A stretch of 64,000 bases of DNA from Polaribacter sp. BAL334 (GCF_015767435.1 NZ_JADWOV010000245.1:80977-144976), one strand, 5' to 3'; shown: positions 34,631 through 43,896, counted from the first letter of the stretch. Numbers and translations: made by a program. The notes: generated by a model from the sequence alone, not told the origin.

Positions 34631-36070
34631 TTATTTTCTAACCAAAATTTTAACATTATCCACTTCGTAAGTTCCGTCAATGGTATCAGCGGCATTATCT
34701 CCTCCTGTATATTTGAAAGCAATGTGAGCTGTGCCAGAAAATCCACTTAAATCAATAGTTCCGGAATCAACCCAGTTTTGGAAATTTTCACTTCTAGAAA
34801 CAATTGTTGCTGGTAATTTTTGCCAAGTAGCAGTAGTTACATTTGCAGAATTTCCATCCCAGTTTGTAGATATTAACACCTCTAAAACGCTTTCATCAGC
34901 AAAACTATTGGAAGTTTTGAAATTTAAAAACTCTAAATCTTGTGCATTCAAATTAATACCTGGAGAAATCATCCAAGAAATATTACTTGCATCACCAGAT
35001 CTAAATGCGCCCATTGAGGCTATTTTACTGTTTGGATTTCCTGAATCTGTAGATGTTAAAACTCTCCAATTGAAACGACCTACTTCTGTAAAAGTAATCC
35101 AACCATTTCCTCCTAAAGGATTTGTGGAAGTCATTGCTTCAAAATTTTCCTCAAAAATTGGAGTAAAATCGTTTGCATCTAATGGAGTACATCTTGCTCC
35201 TGTCATAACTACATCAGTAGTTTTGTTTAATGCTAATACTAAATCGCTACCATTAAATGTTTTTGAAACTACTGCTGAAATGCTTCCACCACCAGCTGGT
35301 AAAACACTAAATTTGAATTCAGCAAATGCGCTAGTTTCTAAAATGAAATTGGTGTAGCCAAAACCATCACAACTTTCTAAAAGACGTTGAGTATCAAATT
35401 GATCAGCAGCATCCACATACGTTTTTCCTACCAAAGAGCTTGGAAATTGTGCATTTTCAACTTTTACAAAAAGCCCTACATGACTATTGTTAATTTCTGA
35501 AAACTTCACTACGATTGGTATCATTTCTTCAGTATTTGCATTTCTAAATACATGTTTATTCGTTTGATTTACCGTCAAAGTCCCTAACCTTCCAGCAGAA
35601 AATTCTCCACCACCAATAGCAGTTACTCCATCTCCAGTTCTCACTTCGCCAATATATAAATCTTTTAAACGAATGTACACTTCTCTTCCAATGTTGAATT
35701 TGTTGTAAGAATCCACAAACTCTGTAACTATTTTAATAGCTGCTGTTGGGTTTGATGGAGCATCTTGAATGTAAAATTCTTTAAAGAAATTACCTGTTTG
35801 ATCAGAAGAAGTTACATATCCTTTTACATAAATATCAGAGGTAATTTGTGTTACTTGTCCACTAACCAACAATCCTTTTAAATTGGCTATGGAGATTTCT
35901 GTTAATGTTCCTGCTGTAACATCAGCTTGAATTTTAGCAATTGCTGCATTTTCTTCAGTTCCTAAAGCATTCGGAACTTCGAATTTTCCATCTTCTACAC
36001 ACGATGTAAAAGAAATACCAGCTACAAATGCAAGTAATAAAATGATGAATTTAGTTGTTTTCATGTTCAA
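34631..36070 (-). CDS. DUF5689 domain surface lipoprotein
   Basis: About 478-residue lipoprotein; the lipobox ends at the Cys of F-T-S-C-V-E-D-G. Residues 40-275 carry the DUF5689 pattern (I-Y-V-K-G-Y-V-T-S-S-D-Q-T-G-N-F-F-K, F-Y-I-Q-D-A), an OB-like nucleic-acid-binding type fold. The C-terminal 170 residues are a jelly-roll of the cleaved-adhesin/choice-of-anchor-J sort (W-I-T-F-T-E-V-G-R-F-N-W-R; I-A-F-K-Y-T-G-G-D). It lies 13 bases after the TonB receptor in the same direction, so it probably acts as its surface-exposed partner. Confidence 0.85.
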   Translation of the reverse strand: MNMKTTKFIILLLAFVAGISFTSCVEDGKFEVPNALGTEENAAIAKIQADVTAGTLTEISIANLKGLLVSGQVTQITSDIYVKGYVTSSDQTGNFFKEFYIQDAPSNPTAAIKIVTEFVDSYNKFNIGREVYIRLKDLYIGEVRTGDGVTAIGGGEFSAGRLGTLTVNQTNKHVFRNANTEEMIPIVVKFSEINNSHVGLFVKVENAQFPSSLVGKTYVDAADQFDTQRLLESCDGFGYTNFILETSAFAEFKFSVLPAGGGSISAVVSKTFNGSDLVLALNKTTDVVMTGARCTPLDANDFTPIFEENFEAMTSTNPLGGNGWITFTEVGRFNWRVLTSTDSGNPNSKIASMGAFRSGDASNISWMISPGINLNAQDLEFLNFKTSNSFADESVLEVLISTNWDGNSANVTTATWQKLPATIVSRSENFQNWVDSGTIDLSGFSGTAHIAFKYTGGDNAADTIDGTYEVDNVKILVRK

Positions 36071-36083
36071 TTATATTATGTTT

Positions 36084-38840
36084 TTAAAATCTTAAGTTTA
36101 CGTTTAAAAAGTAAGTAGTTCCTCTACCATACCAATATTTATTCCCAAAAACGGGTGTATCAAGAGCTTTATCATCTCTTAATTGACGGAAATTTGCATT
36201 TCTTCCTTGCTCAAATCCTCCTGATTTGTATTCCTGATTCAATAAATTGTTTACAGTAGCAAATACACTGATAAACTTATCTCCAATTTTCCAAGATTTT
36301 CCACCCATTAAATTGACAACCATATAATCATCAAAACGCTCTTGTTGCAATAATTCTCTTGCTAATTCTGGGTCATAATCGTTGAAAGGCAATCCATCAG
36401 CATCAGTGTAAAAATTACTTGACCTGTTCAAAGGTGCAACATCAACAAAAATATTACTGAAAAAATTTGCAGTTGCTCCAAAATACCAGTAATCTGGATC
36501 TCTATATTCAAAACCAATAGAATAGGCACTTTGAGGCCCTACTGCCAACCTAAAATCTTTCAATTTTGACTCTCCGAAATTTTTTGATCCGTTTGTAAAT
36601 CCAGCAATTTGAGTTTGTGAATTGTCTTCAGAAGTTAAATAAATATTTGGATTGTTATCATAGGTATATTGTCCAATAGATGCAGCTCCTTTTAATTTGA
36701 TGGTTGGTGTCACTTGTGCTTCTAAACCTAATTCAACACCTAAATGTTTTTTATCAACTCCATTTAAAACTTCTTGAACAAAAGCGGTATTATCACCACC
36801 AATTCCATCAGCAAAATAGAAAGAAATCTCTGTTGCATCTTGAATATAGGTGTAAAAACCTGTTATTCTTGAAGTAATTATAGGACTTCTCAAAATGTAA
36901 CTTGCATCAACAGAAAATATTTTTTCGCTTTGTAAATTTTCAACTACGTTATTATTTTCTCTTGAATTTGAAAACGAATTTCTAATAGTTGGTGCTTGTG
37001 TCATATAAGCCACATTTGCATCCAATAGATGACGTCCTGTTATTTTATAAGTTGCGCCACCTTTCAGTCCAAAATTGGTAAAATTCAATTTTTTTGATAA
37101 TCCAAGAGAGTTGTTTGGAAATCCTCCATTTTGATACAATCCATCTCTTTGATGTGTTGTTTGAGAAACAGAAGCTGCTGCAAAAAAATCAACTTTATTG
37201 TATTTGAATTGACTTTGTACAAAAGCACTCGTCACATCAGAATTTAAATTGAAGTTATAACGAAACTTATCTCCAACACCAACAATTCTATTTGGTTCTG
37301 CTAAGTTATTTTGTTGCTGATTTGGTGTTTCTCCAAAATTATCGATATCTAAATATCCAATCCCACCCAACAAATCCATTACTTCAGCAAAATTACTTGA
37401 ACGCAAACGTCTGTATTCTAGTTTTGCATTTAGAGTTATGTTCTTGTTTATTTGTGAATTCAAAATTGAATTAAAAGTCAATTGTTTGTCATCATTTCTA
37501 TCTTCATATAATACGTATGCGTTTTGAATTCCTACTGATGCGTTTGTGATATTTGCATCATAAATTCTGTTCCAATCTATTTGACCATTATTTTGAAAGT
37601 TTTGCAACGATTCATAAGCACCAACTAAATTTTCATTTCTTACGAAAAAACTTGGCAAATTTTGATAATAAATAGGACTTGGATTTGCACCACCATTAAA
37701 GTCTAAACGGCTATTTCCAATTTCTCCAAATTGATATGCAATGTTTGTATAGATAGATGTGTTTTCTGAAATATCCCAATAATGATTCAACATTAAAATT
37801 GGTTCTTCCACATTTTTTACTCTTGAATTGGTTCTTCTTCCATTCAAATACCCCCAATATTCATTGTATTTGATGTCTTTTAAATCGTAAACTTCTTGGG
37901 TATTTGGAGAAGATTTTCCTCTTTTATTTGGAGCAAAAATTGAGGTAAAATTAATACTGTGTTTTTTGTTAATCTTTTTCTCAATAGAGGCAAAAAGAGA
38001 ATATGCATCATAACTAGAACCCTCATTAAACCCTTCATTTCCAGCTCTTCTACTTCCTGAAAAAGTAAAAGACCATCCATCTTCCATAATTCCTGTAGAA
38101 TAGGTTGCCATCATTCTATGCACATAACTTCTGTTTGAGGATGCATATGAAATCCGAGTTCCTGGGCGTTGTTGAGAAGCTCTTGTGTTGATATTTGTTG
38201 AACCTAAAACTCCTCCAAATGCATAGTTAGAAGCGCTTAAACCATTATTAAATTCCTGATTTCTCAACACATCATTCAAACCTCCCCAATTACTCCATTG
38301 TGCTCTTCCATCAAATAATTTGTTCATTTCAATACCATTAATCAGTACTTTTCCATTTCCTGAATCCAATCCCTTAATACTGAAAAAAGAAGAACTGAAT
38401 TCAAATGCGGCTGTTCTTAAAAAAACATCTTGAGTAGCTTGCAACAATCCTGCAATATTATCAGCAGCACCACCATCGTCATTCAACTCATCATCAGTGA
38501 TAGTAATTAAACTCAAATCTAAATCTTCATTGACGTTTTTATAAAATAAAATAGTTCCTAAATCAACAGTTTTGCCTGCTAATTCTATTGGAAAATTTTG
38601 CGTTTCATAACCTACTAATTTCAACTCTACAATATAGCTTCCATTTGGCACATTTTTTAAATTAAAAACTCCATCAGCACCAGTTGTCTGACTTGAAGTT
38701 GTTGATAAAACAGTGACCAAAACACCTTGTAGAGGATTTTCAGAATCGCTATCAGTAACAATTCCTTTTACAACGTTTTGAGCATTGAATCCTATTGCTA
38801 AGAACAATGAAAAAAACATTGATAAAATAATTTTTCTCAT
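36084..38840 (-). CDS. TonB-dependent receptor with CarboxypepD_reg-like domain
   Basis: Outer-membrane importer, 918 aa from the ATG at 38840 (M-R-K-I-I-L-S, signal peptide to F-N-A-Q); the longer frame to 38906 adds 22 Lys-rich residues not expected before a signal peptide. Residues 22-110 form the carboxypeptidase-like regulatory domain (V-K-G-I-V-T-D-S, G-V-F-N-L-K-N-V-P-N-G-S-Y). A plug and a large barrel follow, ending F-L-N-V-N-L-R-F. No Cys lipobox, so it is not a SusC in the strict sense. Together with the DUF5689 lipoprotein and the divergent secreted nuclease it looks like a nucleic-acid or nucleotide uptake locus. Confidence 0.92.
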   Translation of the reverse strand: MRKIILSMFFSLFLAIGFNAQNVVKGIVTDSDSENPLQGVLVTVLSTTSSQTTGADGVFNLKNVPNGSYIVELKLVGYETQNFPIELAGKTVDLGTILFYKNVNEDLDLSLITITDDELNDDGGAADNIAGLLQATQDVFLRTAAFEFSSSFFSIKGLDSGNGKVLINGIEMNKLFDGRAQWSNWGGLNDVLRNQEFNNGLSASNYAFGGVLGSTNINTRASQQRPGTRISYASSNRSYVHRMMATYSTGIMEDGWSFTFSGSRRAGNEGFNEGSSYDAYSLFASIEKKINKKHSINFTSIFAPNKRGKSSPNTQEVYDLKDIKYNEYWGYLNGRRTNSRVKNVEEPILMLNHYWDISENTSIYTNIAYQFGEIGNSRLDFNGGANPSPIYYQNLPSFFVRNENLVGAYESLQNFQNNGQIDWNRIYDANITNASVGIQNAYVLYEDRNDDKQLTFNSILNSQINKNITLNAKLEYRRLRSSNFAEVMDLLGGIGYLDIDNFGETPNQQQNNLAEPNRIVGVGDKFRYNFNLNSDVTSAFVQSQFKYNKVDFFAAASVSQTTHQRDGLYQNGGFPNNSLGLSKKLNFTNFGLKGGATYKITGRHLLDANVAYMTQAPTIRNSFSNSRENNNVVENLQSEKIFSVDASYILRSPIITSRITGFYTYIQDATEISFYFADGIGGDNTAFVQEVLNGVDKKHLGVELGLEAQVTPTIKLKGAASIGQYTYDNNPNIYLTSEDNSQTQIAGFTNGSKNFGESKLKDFRLAVGPQSAYSIGFEYRDPDYWYFGATANFFSNIFVDVAPLNRSSNFYTDADGLPFNDYDPELARELLQQERFDDYMVVNLMGGKSWKIGDKFISVFATVNNLLNQEYKSGGFEQGRNANFRQLRDDKALDTPVFGNKYWYGRGTTYFLNVNLRF

Positions 38841-38946
38841 AAATGTTTGTTTGATTTTTTTTATTTTTTTTAACAAAATACGCACAAATTTAACTATTTT
38901 TAACAAATCCTAATGTTAAAATAACATTATATAATTATTTGTTTTA

Positions 38947-38954
38947 TAAGTTTG
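38947..38954 (+). promoter_or_regulatory. Probable -7 element of the secreted nuclease gene
   Basis: TAAGTTTG matches TAnnTTTG, 18 bases before the ATG at 38973. The 132-base divergent spacer must also hold the promoter of the TonB receptor operon; I see no clear match on that strand. Confidence 0.4.
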
Positions 38955-38972
38955 CACCAAATATTCAAATAG

Positions 38973-40028
38973 ATGAAAAAACGAGTGATTTTTAATGTCT
39001 TATTTTTAATGACATTTTCAATTCTTTCTTCTCAAGAAAAGGGAAAACAATACAATATAAGAACTATTGCTTTCTACAATGTAGAAAATCTTTATGACAC
39101 CATAAATGATGAAACTATCAATGATGAAGCTAGTCCAATGATGGAGTTGAAAGCAAATAAATCAAAAATATATTGGGAAAAAATAAACAATATGGCAAGC
39201 GTAATTGCCCAAATTGGTGCAGAAAAAGCTAACACAGGACCTGCAATTATTGGCGTTTCCGAAATTGAAAACTTGAGTGTTTTAGAAGATTTAGTAAAAT
39301 CGGAACATTTATCAAAAATGGGTTATGGAATTATTCATTACGATTCTCCTGATAAAAGAGGAATTGACGTAGCTTTATTATATCAAAAAAGATATTTTAA
39401 ACCTGTTTTTCATCAATCTTTTGACCCAAATATTTACAGAGATGGATATAAAGTATATACCCGAGATCAATTATTAGTTTCAGGATATTTGGATGATGAA
39501 TTGATTCATGTGATTGTAAATCACTGGCCTTCAAGAAGTGGTGGCGAAGCAAAAAGCAGACCCTCTCGTGAAAAAGCTGCTTATCAAAACACAAAAATTA
39601 TTGAGCAAGTCCGTGAAAAAGACCCAAATGCAAAGATTTTAATCATGGGTGATTTTAATGACGATCCTACCAATTCAAGTTTTAAAAATGTGCTAAAAAC
39701 AATAGGAAAAAAAGAAGATGTTGCCGAAAATGACATTTTCAATCCTTATGAAGAAATGCACAAAAAAGGATTCAATACACTTGGTTATCGTGATAACATC
39801 AACTTATTTGACATGGTTTTGATTTCTGAACCTCTACTAAATAAAGGTGAAAATGATTTTTCTACCTACAAAATGTTCAAAGCGATGATTTTTAATAAGA
39901 GTTTTTTAACAGGAAGAACAGGGCAATACAAAGGATATCCTTTTAGAAGTTTTGCTGATGGTGGTTTTACTGGAGGTTATTCTGATCATTATCCAGTATA
40001 TATTTACTTGATAAAAGAAAGAAAATAA
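38973..40028 (+). CDS. Secreted endonuclease/exonuclease/phosphatase family protein
   Basis: 351-residue exported EEP-fold enzyme (signal peptide cut after L-S-S-Q). The EEP catalytic set is visible: N-V-E-N-L-Y (Asn), V-S-E-I-E-N (Glu), K-R-G-I-D-V-A, N-H-W-P-S-R (His), M-G-D-F-N-D (Asp, Asn) and Y-S-D-H-Y-P-V (Asp-His). This is the DNase I-like extracellular nuclease type. It is divergent from the TonB receptor/DUF5689 pair, suggesting that it degrades extracellular DNA or releases phosphate for uptake. Confidence 0.9.
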   Translation: MKKRVIFNVLFLMTFSILSSQEKGKQYNIRTIAFYNVENLYDTINDETINDEASPMMELKANKSKIYWEKINNMASVIAQIGAEKANTGPAIIGVSEIENLSVLEDLVKSEHLSKMGYGIIHYDSPDKRGIDVALLYQKRYFKPVFHQSFDPNIYRDGYKVYTRDQLLVSGYLDDELIHVIVNHWPSRSGGEAKSRPSREKAAYQNTKIIEQVREKDPNAKILIMGDFNDDPTNSSFKNVLKTIGKKEDVAENDIFNPYEEMHKKGFNTLGYRDNINLFDMVLISEPLLNKGENDFSTYKMFKAMIFNKSFLTGRTGQYKGYPFRSFADGGFTGGYSDHYPVYIYLIKERK

Positions 40029-40049
40029 ATCGATATTTTTATAAAAACA

Positions 40050-40080
40050 AAAACCCATAATTCAATGAATTATGGGTTTT
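40050..40080. terminator. Bidirectional terminator between the nuclease gene and rng
   Basis: A perfect 13-base stem (aaaacccataatt / aattatgggtttt) closes a caatg loop, with A and T runs on the two sides. Confidence 0.85.
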
Positions 40081-40103
40081 TTTGATAAAAAATTATTGCC
40101 TTT

Positions 40104-41663
40104 TTACACTACAGATTTTTCTTCTTCAGAAATAAATTCATAATGTAAGTATGTGTAAGCATCTCTAGGTATAATTGAAATCCACTTTTTGTGTTTTAAA
40201 TACCATTTAAAACGGATAGAATTTACTCCTTTTGTTAGATAAGCTGCAATAAAAGGATGAATGTGTAATTGAATCTTCTTATTGGTTGATTTTTCGCTTT
40301 TCAAATTGTAGAGATATTTCTCTAAATCTGCTTCTATTTTGTCTAACAAAATAATGGGAGCTTCTACTTGTTGTCCATTTCCATTTGGATCAGTTTCGGT
40401 AGTTTTAATACTCAATTCAGGTCTTACCCTTTGTCTTGTAATTTGTACCAATCCAAATTTACTTGGTGGTAAAATTTTGTGTTTTGTTCTGTCAAAAGAC
40501 ATGGCCTCTTTTAAGTGCTGATACAATTTATTTCTATTATCAGCATTGTGCATATCAATAAAATCAACTACAATAATTCCTCCCATATCACGCAATTGTA
40601 ACTGACGTGCTATTTCAGAGGCTGCAATTAAATTTACTTCTAATGCTGTTTCTTCTTGAGAACCTGCTTTGTTGGAACGATTTCCGCTGTTAACATCAAT
40701 AACATGTAACGCTTCTGTGTGCTCTATCACTAGATAAGCACCTTTACTCATTGAAACAGTTTTGCCAAATGAGGTTTTGATTTGTCTTTCAATGCCATAT
40801 TTTTCAAAAATTGGCACTTGTGAATTGTGTAGCGTCACGATTTTTTCTTTTTCAGGATAAATTTCTTGTAAATACTCTTTAATTTCAATGTAAAGAGTTT
40901 CGTCATTGGTTACAATGTTTGTAAAAGATTCGTTCATTACATCTCTAAGAATTGAAGATGCTCTGTTGAGTTCGCTTAAAATTTTGGTTGGTGTGGTTGT
41001 GTTTGCAATTCGTTTGCACATTGTTTTCCAACGTTCTAATGAATTTTGCAAGTCTTTGTCTAATTCTGCTACTTTTTTTCCTTCTGCAACAGTTCTTAAA
41101 ATAACACCAAAACCTTTTGGTTTGATGCTTTTTGCCAATCTTTTTAAACGCTCTTTCTCTTCTGGATCTTCGATTTTCTGAGAAACAGAAACTCGATTTG
41201 AAAAGGGAACTAACACCAAATACCTGCCTGCAATAGACAACTCAGAACTGAGTCTTGGACCTTTGGTTGAAATAGGTTCTTTTACAATTTGTACTAATAA
41301 ATTTTGTCCTGTCTTTAAAACATCGCTAATACTACCGTCTTTGTTGATGTCTTCCTGATATTGGAAATTTTTAAAAGTGAATTCTTTATACTTACCTGTG
41401 CTTACTTTCTTAATGAACGAATTTAATGAGTTTACTTGCGGGCCTAAATCATGGTAATGTAAAAATCCATCTTTTGGAAATCCTACATTTACGAAGGCTG
41501 CATTTAAACCTGTCAACACTTTTCCAATTTTGGCTAAAAAAATATCGCCTACAGAAAATTTGTTTCCAGTTGTTTCATTATTCAATTCAATAAGTTTTCC
41601 ATCTCTTAATAAGGCAAAATCAATATCAGATGAATTTGAACGAATGATTAATTCTGTTTTCAT
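40104..41663 (-). CDS. rng: Ribonuclease E/G family protein
   Basis: 519-residue endoribonuclease of the RNase G size class, processing rRNA and mRNA. An S1 domain lies near the start (V-G-D-I-F-L-A-K-I-G-K-V-L-T-G-L-N-A-A-F-V-N-V-G). The catalytic Mg-binding Asp residues are in H-V-I-D-V-N-S-G and V-V-D-F-I-D-M. The zinc-link C-P-x-C motif expected after Q-I-T-R-Q-R-V-R-P is absent: the stretch reads E-L-S-I-K-T-T-E-T-D and has no Cys. No C-terminal scaffold. It is downstream of the bL38-like gene and hup. Confidence 0.94.
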   Translation of the reverse strand: MKTELIIRSNSSDIDFALLRDGKLIELNNETTGNKFSVGDIFLAKIGKVLTGLNAAFVNVGFPKDGFLHYHDLGPQVNSLNSFIKKVSTGKYKEFTFKNFQYQEDINKDGSISDVLKTGQNLLVQIVKEPISTKGPRLSSELSIAGRYLVLVPFSNRVSVSQKIEDPEEKERLKRLAKSIKPKGFGVILRTVAEGKKVAELDKDLQNSLERWKTMCKRIANTTTPTKILSELNRASSILRDVMNESFTNIVTNDETLYIEIKEYLQEIYPEKEKIVTLHNSQVPIFEKYGIERQIKTSFGKTVSMSKGAYLVIEHTEALHVIDVNSGNRSNKAGSQEETALEVNLIAASEIARQLQLRDMGGIIVVDFIDMHNADNRNKLYQHLKEAMSFDRTKHKILPPSKFGLVQITRQRVRPELSIKTTETDPNGNGQQVEAPIILLDKIEADLEKYLYNLKSEKSTNKKIQLHIHPFIAAYLTKGVNSIRFKWYLKHKKWISIIPRDAYTYLHYEFISEEEKSVV

Positions 41664-41792
41664 ACTGAACTGGATTTAACTCTACACTTTGCAGTGCAGA
41701 TGGATTAATATTGTCAGGTATTTATAATACCATTTGAGGTTTTTCAGAACCTCGATGTCAATGAACTTTTTGCTTTTCGCTAAACTATAAAC

Positions 41793-41820
41793 GAAAAAGT
41801 AAGCCAAAGCTTACTTTTTC
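41793..41820 (-). terminator. Terminator or attenuator overlapping the stop of the bL38-like gene
   Basis: An 11-base perfect stem (gaaaaagtaag / cttactttttc) with a 6-base loop. On the minus strand the upstream arm contains the last codons and stop of the small gene, and the downstream arm ends in a T-rich run. It would reduce read-through into rng. Confidence 0.6.
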
Positions 41821-41903
41821 TTCTTATGTCTATTTGCTCTTGCTCTCTTTTTTCTTTTGTGTGTTGAGATTTTTGATCTCTTTCTTTTTTTACCACTTGG
41901 CAT
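41811..41903 (-). CDS. Small basic ribosomal protein bL38/AURKAIP1-COX24 domain
   Basis: A 30-codon gene: M-P-S-G-K-K-R-K-R-S-K-I-S-T-H-K-R-K-K-R then A-R-A-N-R-H and four Lys. This matches the tiny AURKAIP1/COX24-type proteins found between hup and rng in many Bacteroidota; relatives were described as a ribosome-associated protein in Flavobacterium and resemble mitochondrial mS38. Nearly two thirds of residues are Lys/Arg, suited to binding rRNA. It is shorter than standard gene-finder cut-offs. Family membership is from memory of the sequence, not a search. Confidence 0.85.
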   Translation of the reverse strand: MPSGKKRKRSKISTHKRKKRARANRHKKKK

Positions 41904-41957
41904 AATTGCTTGCTGTTTTGTTTAAAACCTAGAAAATAGGTTTTGATTTGTATTTAA

Positions 41958-42248
41958 TTATTTTACTACAACTTTGTTTTTCACTCCTTCAGTAAACGTT
42001 TTTGCTGGTTTAAAAGATGGAATATTGTGAGCTGGAATTTTGATAGTAGTGTTCTTTGAGATATTTCTACCTGTTTTTTCTGCTCTAGTTTTGATGATAA
42101 AACTACCAAAACCTCTTAAATATACATTGTCCCCTTGTTCTAATGCACCTTTAACTTCAGCCATAAAAGATTCTACTACGTTTAAAACGTCTGTTTTTTC
42201 AATTCCTGATTTGTCTGAAATTTTCGATACGATATCTGCTTTCGTCAT
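41958..42248 (-). CDS. hup: HU-family DNA-binding protein
   Basis: 96-residue nucleoid protein (HU/IHF fold): M-T-K-A-D-I-V-S-K-I start, G-D-N-V-Y-L-R-G-F-G-S-F turn, R-A-E-K-T-G-R-N-I arm and N-I-P-S-F-K-P-A-K end. It bends DNA as a dimer. It has its own consensus promoter. Confidence 0.95.
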   Translation of the reverse strand: MTKADIVSKISDKSGIEKTDVLNVVESFMAEVKGALEQGDNVYLRGFGSFIIKTRAEKTGRNISKNTTIKIPAHNIPSFKPAKTFTEGVKNKVVVK

Positions 42249-42287
42249 GATTCTATTTTTATTAATTTAATTTCAAAAATGCGGATG

Positions 42288-42316
42288 CAAATATATGATA
42301 ATTAATCTATTCCAAA
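42288..42316 (-). promoter_or_regulatory. hup promoter
   Basis: On the minus strand, TTTG (42313-42316), a 17-base spacer and TATATTTG (42288-42295) fit TTG-N(17-23)-TAnnTTTG. The -7 box lies 39 bases from the hup ATG. Confidence 0.65.
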
Positions 42317-42378
42317 AAAATAAACCCTTAAAATTATCTGAATTTTAAACTGTAATTTTACAGACCAATTTTTTATAA

Positions 42379-43422
42379 ATGATTTTTTCTGAAATTTTGA
42401 TTGTTTGGTACCTAAAAAACAATCGTGAATTGCCTTGGCGAAAAACCAAAAACCCTTATTTTATTTGGCTTTCCGAAATAATGTTGCAACAAACTCGTGT
42501 TGCACAAGGAATGAACTATTACTTGAAATTTACCGAAAATTATCCAACAGTTTCTGACTTGGCAAATGCTTCAGAAACCGAAGTTTTAAAAATGTGGCAA
42601 GGTTTGGGATACTATTCTCGTGCAAGAAATTTACATTTTACCGCAAAATATATCACCAATGAATTGAATGGTAAATTTCCTTCCACCTTCAAAGAAATTA
42701 TCACTTTAAAAGGAATTGGAGATTATACAGCATCTGCAATCGCTTCAATTTGTTTTGATGAACCAACTGCAGTGGTTGATGGAAATGTTTACAGAGTTTT
42801 GGCAAGATATTTTGGCATTCAAACACCCATTAATTCATCATCAGGAATCAAAGAGTTTAAAGAATTAGCACAAAATTTGATTGATAAAAATCAACCAGGA
42901 ACCTTCAATCAAGCCATTATGGATTTTGGCGCAATCGTCTGCAAACCTCAAAATCCCTTGTGTGAGGAATGTCCGTTTTCTGAAAGTTGTGTGGCACTTC
43001 AAAAAAATCTGATAAAAGAATTGCCTGTAAAAGAAAAAAAAATCAAAGTAAAAAATCGTTATTTCAATTATCTAGTAATCAAAACGGAGGATGACAAAAC
43101 TGTTTTGACACAAAGAAATGATAAAGGAATTTGGCAAGGTTTGTATCAATTTCCATTGATAGAAACTGATTCAATAATCCAAAAAGAAGAACTTATTTCA
43201 TCCAAAGAATTTACGGATTTATTTCCAGAAGAAACCACCATTTCTTTGTTCAATCCTAAAGAAATCATTCACAAATTATCTCATCAACATTTACACACTC
43301 ATTTTTGGATTGTGGAAACTACCTCAAACAAAAACGCTGAAATTCCTTGGAAATTAGTTCAAAATTTCCCTGTTCCAGTATTGATTGCAAATTTTTTAGC
43401 ACAATTTCAATTGAAAAAGTAA
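42379..43422 (+). CDS. mutY: A/G-specific adenine glycosylase
   Basis: Removes adenine mispaired with 8-oxoguanine. Helix-hairpin-helix L-K-G-I-G-D-Y-T-A-S-A-I-A-S and catalytic Asp in A-V-V-D-G-N-V. A [4Fe-4S] ligand set C-x6-C-x2-C-x5-C follows (C-K-P-Q-N-P-L-C-E-E-C-P-F-S-E-S-C). A NUDIX-like C-terminal domain (G-I-W-Q-G-L-Y-Q-F-P) recognises 8-oxoG. 347 aa, standard. First gene of the mutY-ssb-gldE-gldD run, an order common in Flavobacteriaceae. Confidence 0.96.
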   Translation: MIFSEILIVWYLKNNRELPWRKTKNPYFIWLSEIMLQQTRVAQGMNYYLKFTENYPTVSDLANASETEVLKMWQGLGYYSRARNLHFTAKYITNELNGKFPSTFKEIITLKGIGDYTASAIASICFDEPTAVVDGNVYRVLARYFGIQTPINSSSGIKEFKELAQNLIDKNQPGTFNQAIMDFGAIVCKPQNPLCEECPFSESCVALQKNLIKELPVKEKKIKVKNRYFNYLVIKTEDDKTVLTQRNDKGIWQGLYQFPLIETDSIIQKEELISSKEFTDLFPEETTISLFNPKEIIHKLSHQHLHTHFWIVETTSNKNAEIPWKLVQNFPVPVLIANFLAQFQLKK

Positions 43423-43443
43423 TGGATATTTTTAGTACTTTTG
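43411..43443 (+). promoter_or_regulatory. ssb promoter
   Basis: TTG (43411-43413), a 22-base spacer and TACTTTTG (43436-43443) match the consensus. It starts within the last codons of mutY, and the -7 box ends 21 bases before the ssb ATG. Confidence 0.5.
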
Positions 43444-43464
43444 ATTCATTAATTTTTGAATGCT

Positions 43465-43896
43465 ATGGCAGGAACAATCAATAAAGTAATTCTTATTGGA
43501 AATTTAGGTGACGAAGTGAAAATGCACTATTTTGATGGTGGCGATTCTATAGGACGTTTTCCATTGGCAACTAGCGAAACGTATGTAAGCAAACAAACTG
43601 GAGAAAAAATCACCAATACTGATTGGCATAATGTGGTTGTAAAAAATAAATTAGCTGAAATTTGCGAAAAATATTTGGTGAAAGGTGACAAAGTGTATTT
43701 GGAAGGAAAATTGAAAAATCGTCAATGGGAACAAGATGGCATCAAACGTTATGCAACCGAAATTCATGTTACAGATTTAACGATGTTATCCAACAAAAAA
43801 AATACGGAAAGCAACTCAAACAGTCCAAAAAATAGTCAACCTTCCTCAGTTATAAACACCAGTCATACTGAAGAAAATGACGATTTACCATTTTAA
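43465..43896 (+). CDS. ssb: Single-stranded DNA-binding protein
   Basis: 143-residue OB-fold SSB. Start M-A-G-T-I-N-K-V-I-L-I-G-N-L-G-D, then T-D-W-H-N-V-V and V-Y-L-E-G-K-L-K-N-R-Q-W. A Ser/Asn-rich linker leads to the acidic tip E-N-D-D-L-P-F that recruits partner proteins. The ATG at 43465 is chosen over a TTG three codons upstream. Confidence 0.95.
   Translation: MAGTINKVILIGNLGDEVKMHYFDGGDSIGRFPLATSETYVSKQTGEKITNTDWHNVVVKNKLAEICEKYLVKGDKVYLEGKLKNRQWEQDGIKRYATEIHVTDLTMLSNKKNTESNSNSPKNSQPSSVINTSHTEENDDLPF

Noticed and set aside
34731..35357. 208-codon plus-strand frame antisense to the DUF5689 lipoprotein gene
   Set aside because: Sense strand has a lipobox, domain pattern and terminator; the antisense product shows none.
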